Made by a program: the position numbers and the translations under genes. From positions 8,442,001-8,506,000 of the forward strand of contig CATNEN010000038.1 in the NCBI GenBank assembly GCA_950097015.1: a stretch of 64,000 bases of DNA, given 5' to 3'. The notes beneath the pieces are model-generated. The model ran no database searches and was not told the DNA's origin. It saw only the letters and a program-made list of their open reading frames with translations. The DNA comes from Macrostomum hystrix (lineage: Eukaryota; Platyhelminthes; Macrostomidae). Numbering within the stretch: the stretch's first letter is position 1; every line of letters begins with the position of its first letter. Of the stretch, positions 46,613 through 56,610 are shown one piece after another.

Positions 46613-47370
46613 AATTTAGTTTTCATTATTGCTTATTTAGAATATAGTTGATTTTATTTTATGAAAAAAGTTATGAAAAGCAAAGTTTTCCATTTCAAAG
46701 CTTTTAACAATCTCTTACAATTTGCTCAGTAATCCAAGCATGCCAAATTATATTTTGAATTATTATTAAAGACTGTAACAATAGTTAATTGTTGATTTTT
46801 GTATTTTAGTATCGCATAATGTTACTTTTTGTACGCCTTTTGTTTTATGAGATTTTATTGAATTCCAAATATTTATCCAGCAATGATCAAATCGCCTTTA
46901 TCCTAATACTAGCCAAGAGTTTTCAATTAGCGAGATACATTGGTTCAAATGCAGAATCTCGTGTTTCTAATTAACAATGCGATCTAGTTGTCATTCTCGA
47001 TTTTGATTGCTTTTGGCTGCAACAATCCTGGGGTGGGTGGGTTTTGAAGCGCTGGATGGATTCGTGTTGTTTGACTTTGACCTTTGCTATGCTAGTGTCC
47101 AACGTGTGTGAGGTAGGCGACCTTGTGCTATACGGTGAAGCTTTCGAAAATGCCAGTCGGAATTGACGGCACGGGCTATGCTTCTGGGGGGGGACTGCAT
47201 GTGGCCAGCTGTTGTACATACAGCTAGCGGGCCACGCGCAAGCAGCGTGCCCTAGCTGGGCTTTATCTATTCTGGCTCATTCTGCCAACAGTATAAAACT
47301 GCTAATAAGTACTTGTAAGTCTAGTTATTAACTGAAATCCAGCATTTCAAAACTCAATTATTTAAGCACA
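46613..47370. other. AT-rich spacer with a GC-rich patch near 47020-47270
   Basis: No exon supported. The patch at 47020-47270 includes a G-run (GGGGGGGGACTGC) but no recognisable frame. Confidence 0.4.
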
Positions 47371-48630
47371 ATGGCCAGCGCCATGCAGTGCATCGGATCT
47401 AGCAAACTGTGCTATTGCAGCAGCAAAATACTCACCGGACAGTTGGCTTTCAAAGTTAACTTATTAGCTTCGAATTGTTACAAACGGACTTTGAATTTAG
47501 GTAATTTCTTACACTATTTTTGGCCTTGAACACCGACGTATCGCTTCACAGCACTGTCGCAGCTTTTGCCCGGCGCATCTAAAGACTGCGTACGGCTGTT
47601 CAGTCCATGGACTGGGGGGACGACACACTCACTTGGTGAACTGAAGCATGGCGGAGTTAAGCATCTTGCTAATGGACACAAATTATTCCAGTGGAGTCAA
47701 GAAACAAACATCCGACCTTTAAGTCGTGAGCCAGCGAGGAGGAGGCAATTCTGCCCATTCACACAGGTGTGATCGTGAACATCTGCCCTGACTTTCTCAT
47801 CTTCGGGCAGTGTACAGTGCTGTACACTCACTGTGCTTTGGATGTTGGCCCTCATGGCTTACATTTTATGACAAGCCCCCAAGCCATCTCTCCGCGGCAC
47901 CGCTCCAAATGAATGTGGCCTCACTACGGAATCGAGCTCAGGGACCTTGGTGCGGTAGCCTTGCACCTACAAAAAATTTTGAGAAAAATTTAGACGGTTT
48001 TAATTCCATTCATGCATTATGAGCTCACTTTGTGCACAATGGGTATACAATAAACTGCCAGGTGCTCAAAGGAACAGGAACAACAATAACAACAACGACA
48101 ACAATAACAGCAAGGATGGCGATTTTAACAAAGCTGATAGCAGCAGCAGCAGCAGCAGCAGCGAGCACCTGGGCGCCAGTCCGGCCCTGGTTGCCGAGTC
48201 GCTGGCCTCGGCACGTCGAGTTCTGAGCGGAGCGTACTCCCGCCGGACTCTGATCGACCGCAGGAGCGGGCGCCAGTACTCGGCGCACGACTACCAGCTG
48301 GCTCCCAGCTGCTGCATCTACGGCTGCCAGAAGTGGCACAGCTTCACGGCTGTCTGCACCGGCGGTAATTGCATTGTTGAACTGCTGGCAAAGGAGTTCC
48401 AGCCACCCGGCTCTGGCCAGTCGGTGCTGCTGACTCCCGGACGGTCGGTCAATATCCCGGCTGGCCGGCCCTACTACCTGCGCGGCCAAGGCTTCGGACA
48501 GGCGCGCCTGTTGATTGTGTCCGTGCCACCACTGCTAGATGAGGAGCTGCAGGACTCCGATGGCAGCTTCCCGAGGCCGCCGATGCCGCAGTCGCCTCAG
48601 TGGCAGCAGCCACCGCCGGCTAATAACTAG
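47371..48630 (+). CDS. Unrecognised two-exon gene, candidate mitochondrial matrix protein
   Basis: Exon 1 47371-47500 ends TTTAG|GTAATT. Exon 2 48062-48630 follows CTGCCAG and joins in phase as a Gly codon, giving 232 residues. I do not recognise the family. Residues 1-44 are rich in Ser, Lys, Leu and Cys with no acidic residues, like a mitochondrial presequence. A low-complexity tract (poly-Asn then poly-Ser, encoded by AAC and AGC runs) follows at about 49-80. A compact region of about 130 residues comes next, with the cysteine group SCCIYGCQKW, VCTGGNC and a hydrophobic beta-like end (QARLLIVSVPPLL), then a Pro-rich tail. The intron contains a composite of two SINEs. Exon 1 is a prediction from phase and splice consensus only. 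Confidence 0.6.
47565..47731 (-). mobile_element. SINE family 1 fragment
   Basis: Matches the copy at 50025-50275 over GACTGCGTACGGCTGTTCAG, TCCATGGACTGGGGGGACG and the stretch CCAGTGGAGTC to AAGTCGTGAG. Box B is decayed (AAACAAACATCCGACC). It lies in the intron of the gene at 47371-48630 and is joined directly to a family-2 SINE. Confidence 0.7.
47731..47970 (-). mobile_element. SINE family 2 copy joined to family 1
   Basis: Shares GAGGCAATTCTGCCCATTC, CTGCCCTGACTTTCTCATC, GACAAGCCCCCAAGCC and CGGAATCGAGCTCAGGGACC (box B inverted) with the copies at 12670 and 49205. The tRNA head ends near 47965. Confidence 0.75.
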
Positions 48631-48839
48631 CAAAGCACTGCCGACTGTTTTCAGGTTCATTTTCATATTTTTGTCTATGCTCAATACCCGAATTCTTTTA
48701 CCTAGTGTCCTAGGCAGTCCTGAAACTTCTCGGGCTGTTCTGATTTAAGTTTTTGATTTTTATTACCTTTGACATTGTGCAATATAATCTTTATATTCTT
48801 TAGATTAGCCCCACACACTACTTAATGACAGTAGAGCTA

Positions 48840-48970
48840 GCAATCATCTGCTATGTTTTATTTTTTGTTTATTAATTTGTTTGTTTATTTATTTATTTGT
48901 TTATGTTTATTTGTTTATTTATTTGTTTGTTTATTTTATTTATTTGCTTATGTTTATTAGTTTTTTTGTT
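48840..48970. repeat. (TTTG/TTTA)n microsatellite
   Basis: About 110 bp of mixed TTTGTTTATTTATTTG units, downstream of the gene ending at 48630. Confidence 0.9.
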
Positions 48971-49039
48971 TTACTGGCTTCTAGTTGCAAACAATAACTT
49001 ATTTGAGTCTGAAAAATCTTATTAAACTTCAGAAGAGCT

Positions 49040-49110
49040 TCATGCTTCTTATGGAAAGTTCGGGGTTCGAATCTCAGCTTTTTGTGTCCTTGAGTGTTCA
49101 AAGCTATAAT
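49040..49110 (+). mobile_element. tRNA-like SINE head remnant
   Basis: AAGTTCGGGGTTCGAATCTC contains a good box B (GGTTCGAATC) with no convincing box A or acceptor stem, so it is more likely a SINE remnant than a tRNA gene. Confidence 0.4.
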
Positions 49111-49204
49111 TTATTTCGAAAGTGTACATGCACAAGGTCGTATGTGCTTGGGAAGGATAAAATCCTTCAAGCAAAACGAAATCAGGGAAAATGATTGAAC
49201 ACAT

Positions 49205-49490
49205 GTAACGTTTTAGAGTCTTCAGGTAGGCTGCAGGCACTGCCACATCATTTGGTGACATTAGACCCGCAGCCGGCGAGGAGGCAATTCTGCCCATTCC
49301 ACTGACTCCTGAGCACACAAGCTCACAGGAGTGTGTACGACTAGCAGTGTAGACTCTCACTGTGCCTTGGAGTTTGGCCCTTGTGGGTGTAAATTTCACG
49401 GCCCAAATGAATGTGGCCTCTACGTGGAATCGAGCTCAGGGACCTTGGTGCGAGTGCAAACGCTCTGCCACCCACCCCCTTACTGTTTTA
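49205..49490 (-). mobile_element. SINE family 2 copy
   Basis: Matches the copy at 12670 over TGCCACATCATTTGGTGACA, GACCCGCAGCCGGCGAGGAG and GACTCCTGAGCACACA. The box B head GGAATCGAGCTCAGGGACCT and CGCTCTGCCACC (box A inverted) are present. About 60 bp of the body (the GCCGCGGAG region) is deleted. Confidence 0.8.
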
Positions 49491-49779
49491 CCATAGACTA
49501 TAAAGTGGTAAGCTTTTAACCTTATAGTTAGTGATAGTGAAGCTAATTGTTAGGTTGTTAGCTTGTTCGCTGTAATAAAAATGTGTCTGAGACTCTTATT
49601 TAATTAAATGCCTCAGAGTTCCCACGGACAAGTCTTTGTAGAAATATCGAACTGATGCGGCTAAGCATCTTCTCATCGAATGAGTATAGGCGAGAAATCT
49701 CGAAGTTCAAACAACTGCAGGAGCCAGAAGGTCGCTTCTTGCTGCTTTGGCGGTTGACGCATGAAAAAACTCAGTTTGT

Positions 49780-50799
49780 CAGTTGTATCCGCGCCACGCG
49801 AAGCTATTGACCACGCCCATGCTGCAGTACTGCGAGTCCCGCTGGGTTCGATTGGCGTCAGCCACTCGGTCCTGATTGTAGCGGCTCAGCCTGTCGATCT
49901 GTGAGAAATGTGGAGTGTTTGCGAGGCGATGATTGTTTATGCCAATCTTCGACATTTAAAGCTTGCTTGATTGACTAAACCTTTGCTAGCGTGTGGAAAA
50001 TAATGACTAATATTATATCTGAAGGCGCATCTGAAGGCTGCGTACGGCTGTTCAGTCCATGGACTGGGGGGACGCCACACCCACCTTCAATTACCCCAGC
50101 TAATGCTGGTACCCATTTAACAGCTGGGTGAACTGAAGCAATGCACAGTTAAGTGTCTTGCTAAAGGACACTAATTGTTCCAGTGGAGTCGGGAATCGAA
50201 CCCCCGACCTTCAAGTCGTGAGTCCGACGCTCTAACCACAAGGCTACAACCTCCACAAGGCTGCAACCTGTCATTGTAAAAAACCGGATCATTTACCAGG
50301 TAATACCAGAGTACCATTTATCAGGTAAACGTCTGATATTTTAATAAGTAAACAGTACAAAGTCATAGAGGCTGTCGTTTATTAGCTATAGATTGATAAC
50401 GGACTGTTAACTATGCAAAGGGCAGATTATATACTAGGTAAATTACTGTCGACTAGCAAGTAAAAAAAATGGAAATTCATTTGCTAGCACGTGATGCATT
50501 TTTTGGATCGTGTCACTCACAAGCCGTTGCCTCTCGGCCATAGACAACCGTTTCTGCTGATAGTCCCGCCTCTGCCAGGAGTTGCTGGGCTGCCGCTGAA
50601 GCGGCACCACGTAGAGCCGCTGCACCGACTGCTGAATCTCGTAGGCTGTTAGCCGCTGATGGCCTAGACCGAAATTCGGCAGCAGAATGGTGCCCCAGGG
50701 CTGTTTCTCGGTGTCGGTTCGAACTCCGGACCGCACGCTGAGAGCCGACCTGGCCCTCTGCCGCTGTAGATGTCCGCTGCTCAATGCGCTGGCTGACAT
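49780..50799 (-). CDS. Small basic two-exon protein, unrecognised
   Basis: Exon 1 50799-50516 starts at an ATG with an in-frame TAA six bases upstream and ends CGGCTT|GTGAGT. Exon 2 begins after TTCTCACAG at 49898 and ends near 49780. About 130 residues: Arg/Gln/Ser-rich start, a conserved-looking middle (WGTILLPNFGLGHQRLTAYE, QQSVQRLYVVPLQRQP), a charged helix (SMAERQRLIDRLSRYNQDRV) and an aromatic end (NSFAWRGYN). No signal peptide or membrane helix. Small basic proteins of this kind are common among ciliary microtubule proteins, but I cannot name a family. The intron contains a SINE. The exact 3' end of exon 2 should be checked, because a one-base difference would extend the frame. Confidence 0.55.
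50025..50275 (-). mobile_element. tRNA-derived SINE family 1, nearly complete copy
   Basis: On the minus strand: box A TAGCCTTGTGGTTAGAGCG, box B GGTTCGATTCCCGACTCCA, then a central domain with GTGTCCTTTAGCAAGACACT and TAAATGGGTACCAGCATTAG like that of many marine-invertebrate SINEs. The 3' part ends CCATGGACTGAACAGCCGTA. Acceptor-stem mismatches rule out a working tRNA. It sits in the intron of the gene at 49780-50799. Confidence 0.8.
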
Positions 50800-51385
50800 T
50801 TCTGCTTAGCTGATTGCTGGATCGTCCTGAGTCTAGTTTGAGTCCACTGCAGCTTCCAGTCTCTAGCCTATAAGGCACTGCCCCTGAGTCCTGGAATGCG
50901 ATCTCTATACAATGCAGCTCATTTCACGACAGGAAGCGACAACAATGCTTCCCAGGATCTCCAAATTCAGATTGCGGCTGACGGCAGTTCCGGGTCGCTA
51001 TGACAACCCAGGGACGCCAAGAAGGTGCCAACCCTAAACCTGGCATTGAGTTCATGCTATTGTGATGAGCTGCACTCTGAATTAAATAGCCAAAGTCTGA
51101 GTTCATTTCATTAAACTGCTGTTAGAAGCAAAGCATGGCTAAATGAATGTCCGACTTGTCACTGTTTAAATATCTAGAAGAACAGCAGAAAATCACGAGT
51201 GCACGTTGTCAGTATTCTTTTACCTGTTTCTTGAATATATATAGAAAACTATTTTGTCGGCGGATGTAAAAGTCCAAATGATTTAGTCGTCGGTTGGGTT
51301 AATAATCGGTGGGGTTAAAAAAGCAATTTGAAACTCATGCAGGTTAAAAGCTGAATTTTAAAGTAGCTTGGAATTAACAGTCAGT
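50800..51385. other. Spacer, no gene supported
   Basis: About 590 bp upstream of the small minus-strand gene. The open frame at 50924-51106 has no recognisable feature. Confidence 0.4.
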
Positions 51386-51860
51386 GGGCCTTAACAGTCC
51401 ATGGAATTAACAATCGGTGGGATTTAACAGTCCATGGAATTAACAATCGGTGGGATTTAACAGTCCATGGAATTAACAATCGGTGGGATTTAACAGTCCA
51501 TGGAATTAACAGTCGGTGGGATTTACCAGTCAGTGGGATTTGACTGTCCATGGAATTAACAGTCGGTGGGATTTAACAGTCGGTGGGATTTAACAATCGG
51601 TGGGATTTACCAGTCAGTGGGATTTGACTGTCCATGGAATTAACAGTCGGTGGGATTTCACAGTCGGTGGGATTTCACAGTCGGTGGGATTTCACAGTCG
51701 GTGGGATTTAACAGTCGGTGGGATTTAACAGTCCATGGAATTAAAAGTCGGTGAGATTTACCAGTCAGTGGGATTTGACTGTCCATGGAATTAACAGTCG
51801 GTGGGATTTCACAGTCGGTGGGATTTAACATTCCATGGAATTAGCAATCGTGGGATTCAA
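51385..51860. repeat. 16-17-bp minisatellite downstream of the GPCR gene
   Basis: Subunits ACAGTCGGTGGGATTT and ACAGTCCATGGAATTA alternate as a 33-bp dimer and then in irregular runs; CCAGTCAGTGGGATTTGACT marks three duplicated blocks (51515, 51608, 51758). Confidence 0.92.
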
Positions 51861-52006
51861 AACTCAAAATTCAAAACGGATTTACTGGAATAAAAAGCGC
51901 TTTATGATGATTATCTGTCCCGACCGTCACTTTTCAATTTTACACAATCTACGGCCACGATAAAGTTAATCCCACTATCCCGGGCCGCTGCTCTGGTACT
52001 TGTATT

Positions 52007-53053
52007 TCAGTGGCAGTTCCAAGGCCAGCTAAGGGCGGCCGCCATCAGCTGGCCGGCCTTCTGTCGAAGCCTCTGCCTCGCGACAATCTGGATGTAGAAT
52101 CCCACCGAGCAGTCCACGGACAGCAGGAACACGCCCAGGTAGTAGAGAACCAGCTGGGCTAGCAGCGACTCGTGCTGGCGGCGGAGCTCCCAGACGAAGC
52201 GGCCCAACTGGCAGACGGCGAACGCCGCCGTCACGGGAATCAGTACCCGCAGGCCGCCCAGGGTGGACGCGGCTCCTGAGGGTGCTCTCCGGAAGTGAAA
52301 CACCCGAGTGGATCCCGGTGGCCGGAAGCTTTCCAGCCGACGAGTCACAGTGACGGCCAGCATGGCGTTGGCAGTCAGGCAGACGACTATCGGCAGCGCA
52401 ACGAGCAGGACGCTCTGCAGCAGAGTGTTTAGGCGAAAATCGAAGTCGGTGAAGTCGAAATAGAGTCGCAGCCGGCAGGCTGTGCGGCTGCCCGCTGACT
52501 GGACCATCAGCTCGGCCTTGGAGATCAGAGCGATTCTGGTCGCGGCTGCCACGGGTAAGAGCAGCAGCAGGGCGCAGGCAGCCCATGGCAGCAGACGGCA
52601 GCCGACGCTGAGCTTCTCTGAGCACTGCGCCAGGCACCAAAGACGGTTCAGCACCGCGCAGCTGGTCAGGCAGAGGCGAGTCGAATCGAGGGCCATCTGC
52701 ACCATCGACAGCGGCGTGTGGACGTGCGCGATGTAAACCATCCAGGAGCTCGGCAAGCCAGTGGCGTAAGCAGCCAGGTGCATCCAGCAGTCGTTGGTGT
52801 GCAGCGCCAGGGTGACGGCGTCAACCCAGGCCAAGGTGCGCATGATGCGCCAGAACAGCAGCTTTTCGCTGCGCAGCAGGCTGACCAGAAGCATATTCCC
52901 GGCTGCGCCAACCAAGAATAGCGCGAGCTGGAGCAGGCACAGACTCGCCATCAGGTAGTCGACGGTCGATGCCGACATGGCCTCGGAGAAGCCGCCGCCG
53001 TCGCCGCCGCCGGTGCAGTTTCCGAGGGCCACGTGGATCCACACTAGGGGCAT
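52007..53053 (-). CDS. Divergent rhodopsin-like G-protein-coupled receptor, intronless
   Basis: 348 residues with seven hydrophobic helices at about 33-60, 68-96, 106-140, 154-176, 211-237, 267-290 and 300-324. The N-terminal ectodomain is short with one sequon (N12-C-T). GN at residues 52-53 in helix 1 fits class A receptors. The end of helix 3 has VLNRLWC where DRY is usual, and helix 7 ends SVDCSVGFYIQIV in place of NPxxY, so both activation motifs are altered. A basic helix 8 (ARQRLRQK) follows. Helix 6 lacks a clear CWxP. The gene is intronless and GC-rich, with the start ATG 30 codons before helix 1. It could belong to a lineage-specific orphan or peptide-receptor expansion; the ligand cannot be guessed. 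Confidence 0.72.
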   Translation of the reverse strand: MPLVWIHVALGNCTGGGDGGGFSEAMSASTVDYLMASLCLLQLALFLVGAAGNMLLVSLLRSEKLLFWRIMRTLAWVDAVTLALHTNDCWMHLAAYATGLPSSWMVYIAHVHTPLSMVQMALDSTRLCLTSCAVLNRLWCLAQCSEKLSVGCRLLPWAACALLLLLPVAAATRIALISKAELMVQSAGSRTACRLRLYFDFTDFDFRLNTLLQSVLLVALPIVVCLTANAMLAVTVTRRLESFRPPGSTRVFHFRRAPSGAASTLGGLRVLIPVTAAFAVCQLGRFVWELRRQHESLLAQLVLYYLGVFLLSVDCSVGFYIQIVARQRLRQKAGQLMAAALSWPWNCH

Positions 53054-53600
53054 AGCTTGGTCTTGGAGTCTAGCCTATCCCAACCGCTAAGGGGATGTAG
53101 AGTTAAGCTCTGGGGGTGATTTTATGATACCTGATCTCTTATCTCGAAAGCCACTTTCTGGGCAAAGTTAACAGAGCTTTGCAACCGTTTATCTTCCCGG
53201 CACTGCTCTAATGATTGCCCAGGGCCTTAGCTATTAATAGCGACTCGGGGTGTTAAAATGGGAAACGCAAACACAGGCCACTTAATTTGCTTAGGTCGTT
53301 ATCAACAGCTGGTTAATTGTAGCACAATAATATAATATGTGACAGCACAAAAATATGTCGTCACGCTTGCATCCCAACTAACCACGAGCTAAGACCGAAT
53401 GTCACAGCTGATAGAACTAAATCGATGAGTAACCAAGCAACGACGAACAAATAAACAAAAGAGGAATAAGCGAACCCACAAACAGCGAAAGAGTGAACAA
53501 ACCAAGAAACGAAAAAATGAACTAACGACCAAATAATCAACGGAAAAACGATAGAACAAATAAATCAATACACGATACAACTAGCGAAATAAAGAACGAG
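53054..53600. other. Spacer upstream of the GPCR, no gene supported
   Basis: About 550 bp, AT-rich. The right part (53440-53600) grades into degenerate copies of the AACGAGTGAAC repeat. Confidence 0.45.
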
Positions 53601-54150
53601 TGAACAAACTAACCAATGAATGAAAGGGCGAGTGAACTAAGGAACCAATGAATGAAAGGGCGAGTGAACTAAGGAACCAATGAATGAAAGAACGAGTGAA
53701 CTAAGGAACCAATGAATGAAAGAACGAGTGAACTAAGGAATCAATGAATGAAAGAACGAGTGAACTAAGGAACCAATGAATGAAAGAACGAGTGAACTAA
53801 GGAACCAATGAATGAAAGAACGAGTGAACTAAGGAATCAATGAATGAAAGAACGAGTGAACTAAGGAACCAATGAATGAAAGAACGAGTGAACTAAGGAA
53901 TCAATGAATGAAAGAACGAGTGAACTAAGGAACCAATGAATGAAAGAACGAGTGAACTAAGGAACCAATGAATGAAAGAACGAGTGAACTAAGGAATCAA
54001 TGAATGAAAGAACGAGTGAACTAAGGAACCAATGAATGAAAGAACGAGTGAACTAAGGAATCAATGAATGAAAGAACGAGTGAACTAAGGAACCAATGAA
54101 TGAAAGAACGAGTGAATTAAGGAACCAATGAATGAAAGAGCGAGTGAACA
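53600..54150. repeat. 32-bp minisatellite bordering the Tc1/mariner-like element
   Basis: About 17 units of GAACGAGTGAACTAAGGAAC plus CAATGAATGAAA; the AACC/ATCA alternation recurs in three-unit groups. The array ends about 15 bp before the left terminus of the transposon. Confidence 0.95.
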
Positions 54151-54164
54151 TGCGTCCGAGTGTA

Positions 54165-55745
54165 TTGCTTTTGTCGCGCTATGTGGAACAGTGGACAGGC
54201 AAAACGGGACGGCCCATCGAATTCTATGGCCGAGCGTTTGAATTCACACGAGACACGAGAAAGTAAGCCATAGACAATTCAGATTGTCATGCTATGTGGA
54301 ACGATGAGCCAGAATAGAAGGAAAGATTTTAGCTTTTCACAGAGACAACAAGACGCTTTCATTTTCTTTCCTTTGATCAGTTAAGCAATAATGGCGCCCC
54401 AAATTGCTGTACGTGATCGACAGCGCATCGTCGCCGCCTTGCACCGTGGACTGTCGATGAAGGATGTGTCAGTCTTGTTAGGAGTATCCAAAACTTCTGT
54501 TCACCGTATTCGGTCAACATTCGAACAAGCTGGCAGGTTGGAAGCTTTGCCTCGTGGAGGACGCATGGAAGCAAACTGCAAAATGGACGCAGAGATGCGA
54601 GATTTTTTACAACATGAGGTGCAGCGAAATCCCTTTCTATCGCTAAAGTCAATGGCTGAGAAGCTGATCGGACGCTTTCCTGACAAGCCGCAGGTGAGCC
54701 TTAAAACAATTGATCGAACAATGGATGGTTTGCTCTTTACGGTCAAACTTGCTACCAAGGGGACAGATATTCGCCTAAACACCAACCGAGTCGAAAGCCT
54801 GGACGCCAGAAGCGAATACGCTAACTTTATGCTCCACTTAGCTCCAGGAGTTCACACTGTCTAATTAGATGAGACCGGTTTTAACTTGTGGACCCGGAGG
54901 TCGCAGGGCAGGTCGGCTCGTGGACACCCAGTGAAGCGCACGGTGACAACCCAGAGGGGTCCTAACGTTACGGTTTGCAGGGCAATTTCGTCGGAGTTCG
55001 GGTTGGTGCATTATGTCATCCAGAGAGGGGCCAAACGCAGCAAAGGTTTCAAGAATTTTTAGACCACCTAGCAGACCGCTGCCATCAACTGGACCCTACC
55101 GGAAACTGGATAATTTTTATAGATGGCCCAAATTTTCATCGTAATGTGGAGATCCGAGAGAACCATCGGGACAGAATTACGACACGAATCCTACCCCCGT
55201 ATTCACCATTTCTAAACCCGACCGAATTTGCTAACTCTGCGTTGAAGTCAAATCTCAAGAACCGTTTGGCGGAAGCCGGCATGGTTGAGGATGAGCAAGT
55301 TCCACCAGAAGGAGTGACACTGAAGCAGTGGAGATTCATGCTACTTGAACGAGAGGCGACTGAAGCTGTTGGTCAAGCAATCACTGCTGACAAGTGCGCT
55401 GGCTGGGAGCTGCGCTGCAATCGATTGTTTGGATTGTGTTTGCAGCGACATCTGCTTTAGGGGTTGAAATTTTTTAACTTTGATGCTTTCATTTCAGACT
55501 TAAAATAAGATTAACTTAAATGCAACTCAGAAAAATGTTCTGTTTCTGCTTGTTTTCATTCTTTCTGCAAATAAAATCTAATCTGGTTCCTTCTACTCTG
55601 GCTCATCGTTCCACATAGCATGACAATTTGAGTTGTCTATGGCTTACTTTCTCGTGTGAATTCAAACGCTTGGCCACAGAATTCCATGGGCCGTTCCGTT
55701 TTGCATGTCCACTGTTCCACAATCCACATAGTGCGACAAAAGCAA
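54165..55745 (+). mobile_element. Tc1/mariner-like (IS630 superfamily) DNA transposon with long terminal inverted repeats
   Basis: The left end TTGCTTTTGTCGCGCTATGT and the reverse complement of the right end (TTGCTTTTGTCGCACTATGT) start inverted repeats of about 160-170 bp (54165-54330 and 55585-55745), roughly 90% identical by eye. An internal second CTATGTGGAACGATGAGCCA motif is present in both. Left flank GTA and right flank TG are compatible with a mutated TA target duplication. The element is about 1.58 kb with one broken transposase. Confidence 0.85.
54391..55460 (+). pseudogene. Broken Tc1/mariner-like transposase
   Basis: The N-terminal frame (54391-54864) has helix-turn-helix features (GLSMKDVSVLLGVSKTSVHR) and a second basic segment. 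It ends at TAA immediately before LDETGFNLW (first catalytic Asp, codon at 54868, same frame). Between about 54975 and 55050 the frame shifts. The downstream frame then reads IIFIDGPNFHRN (second Asp, 55122) and PPYSPFLNPTEF (Glu near 55224), about 34 codons apart, the usual DDE spacing. One nonsense change plus one frameshift leave the copy unable to make a full protein, although the inverted repeats could still be moved by another copy. Confidence 0.85.
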
Positions 55746-56060
55746 TGCTAACAATCGAAAGTAAATAAAGCTCTATAAAAGCATAAATACCCCTGCGTCT
55801 CAGATCTAATGCCACGATGCGTAGTGATTTTTTTCATTGCTGTTGAGCGATGTCTTGACGAAACAGGCTAGTTTGCAGACATGTTTTAAAGCTGTTATGA
55901 GCATATAAGAGCACCTTGTCGTAACATACTATCGCACTAACTTACTATAACACTAGAGAGTGCATGTATGCGATGAACTTCGTGATGCAATTTTCAGAAT
56001 GCGCACATCTGCTGTTCTCAATAGATTATAGTGCAATACCTGAATGTTGCTTTTATAATG
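55746..56060. other. Short spacer after the transposon
   Basis: About 310 bp, AT-rich, no feature recognised. Confidence 0.4.
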
Positions 56061-56064
56061 GATT

Positions 56065-56520
56065 AGAGCGAAACGTATGTTCTTCACAGATTAGTACAAT
56101 GGTAAGCCTGTATGTTCTACACAGATTAGTACAATGGTACACCTGTATGTTCTATACAGATTAGTACAATGGTACACCTGTATGTTCTTCACAGATTAGT
56201 ACAATGGTACACCTGTATGTTTTTCACAGATTAGTACAATGGTAAGCCTGTATGTTCTACCCAGATTAGTACAATGGTACACCTGTATGTTCTACACAGA
56301 TTAGTACGATGGTAAGCCTGTATGTTCTAAGCAGATTAGTACGATGGTAAGCCCGTATGTTCTAAACAGATTAGTACGATGGTAAGCCCGTATGTTCTAA
56401 ACAGATTAGTACGATGGTAAGCCCGTATGTTCTAAACAGATTAGTACGATGGTAAGCCTGTATGTTCTAAACAGATTAGTACGATGGTAAGCCTGTATGT
56501 TCTATACAGATTAGTACGAG
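56065..56520. repeat. 34-bp minisatellite
   Basis: About 13 units of ACAGATTAGTACGATGGTAA plus GCCTGTATGTTCTA, with ACAATGGTACACC variants at the left. The right-hand form contains ATG|GTAAGC, a 5' splice-site-like core on the plus strand. Confidence 0.93.
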
Positions 56521-56572
56521 CGTAGAGTTAGTAGACAAAGGCTATTAAATTATGAAATAATGCAACGAAATT

Positions 56573-56574
<2 letters not shown>

Positions 56575-56607
<33 letters not shown>
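56575..56607. repeat. (CAG)11 microsatellite
   Basis: An uninterrupted run of 11 CAG. No supported coding exon contains it. Confidence 0.95.
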
Positions 56608-56608
<1 letters not shown>

Positions 56609-56610
56609 GC

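Noticed and set aside
48032..48226. Frame reading Thr and Ala runs at 48032
   Set aside because: Out of frame with the spliced product; arises from the AAC/AGC repeats.
48025..48489. 154-codon Ala/Val-rich minus-strand frame
   Set aside because: Opposite strand of the exon at 48062-48630; its Ala and Val runs come from the AGC and AAC repeats.
50170..50262. Functional tRNA gene on minus
   Set aside because: Boxes A and B are good, but the acceptor stem mispairs and a SINE body follows directly; a related, decayed copy is at 47565.
54501..54785. Minus-strand frame in the transposon
   Set aside because: Shadow of the transposase N-terminal region.
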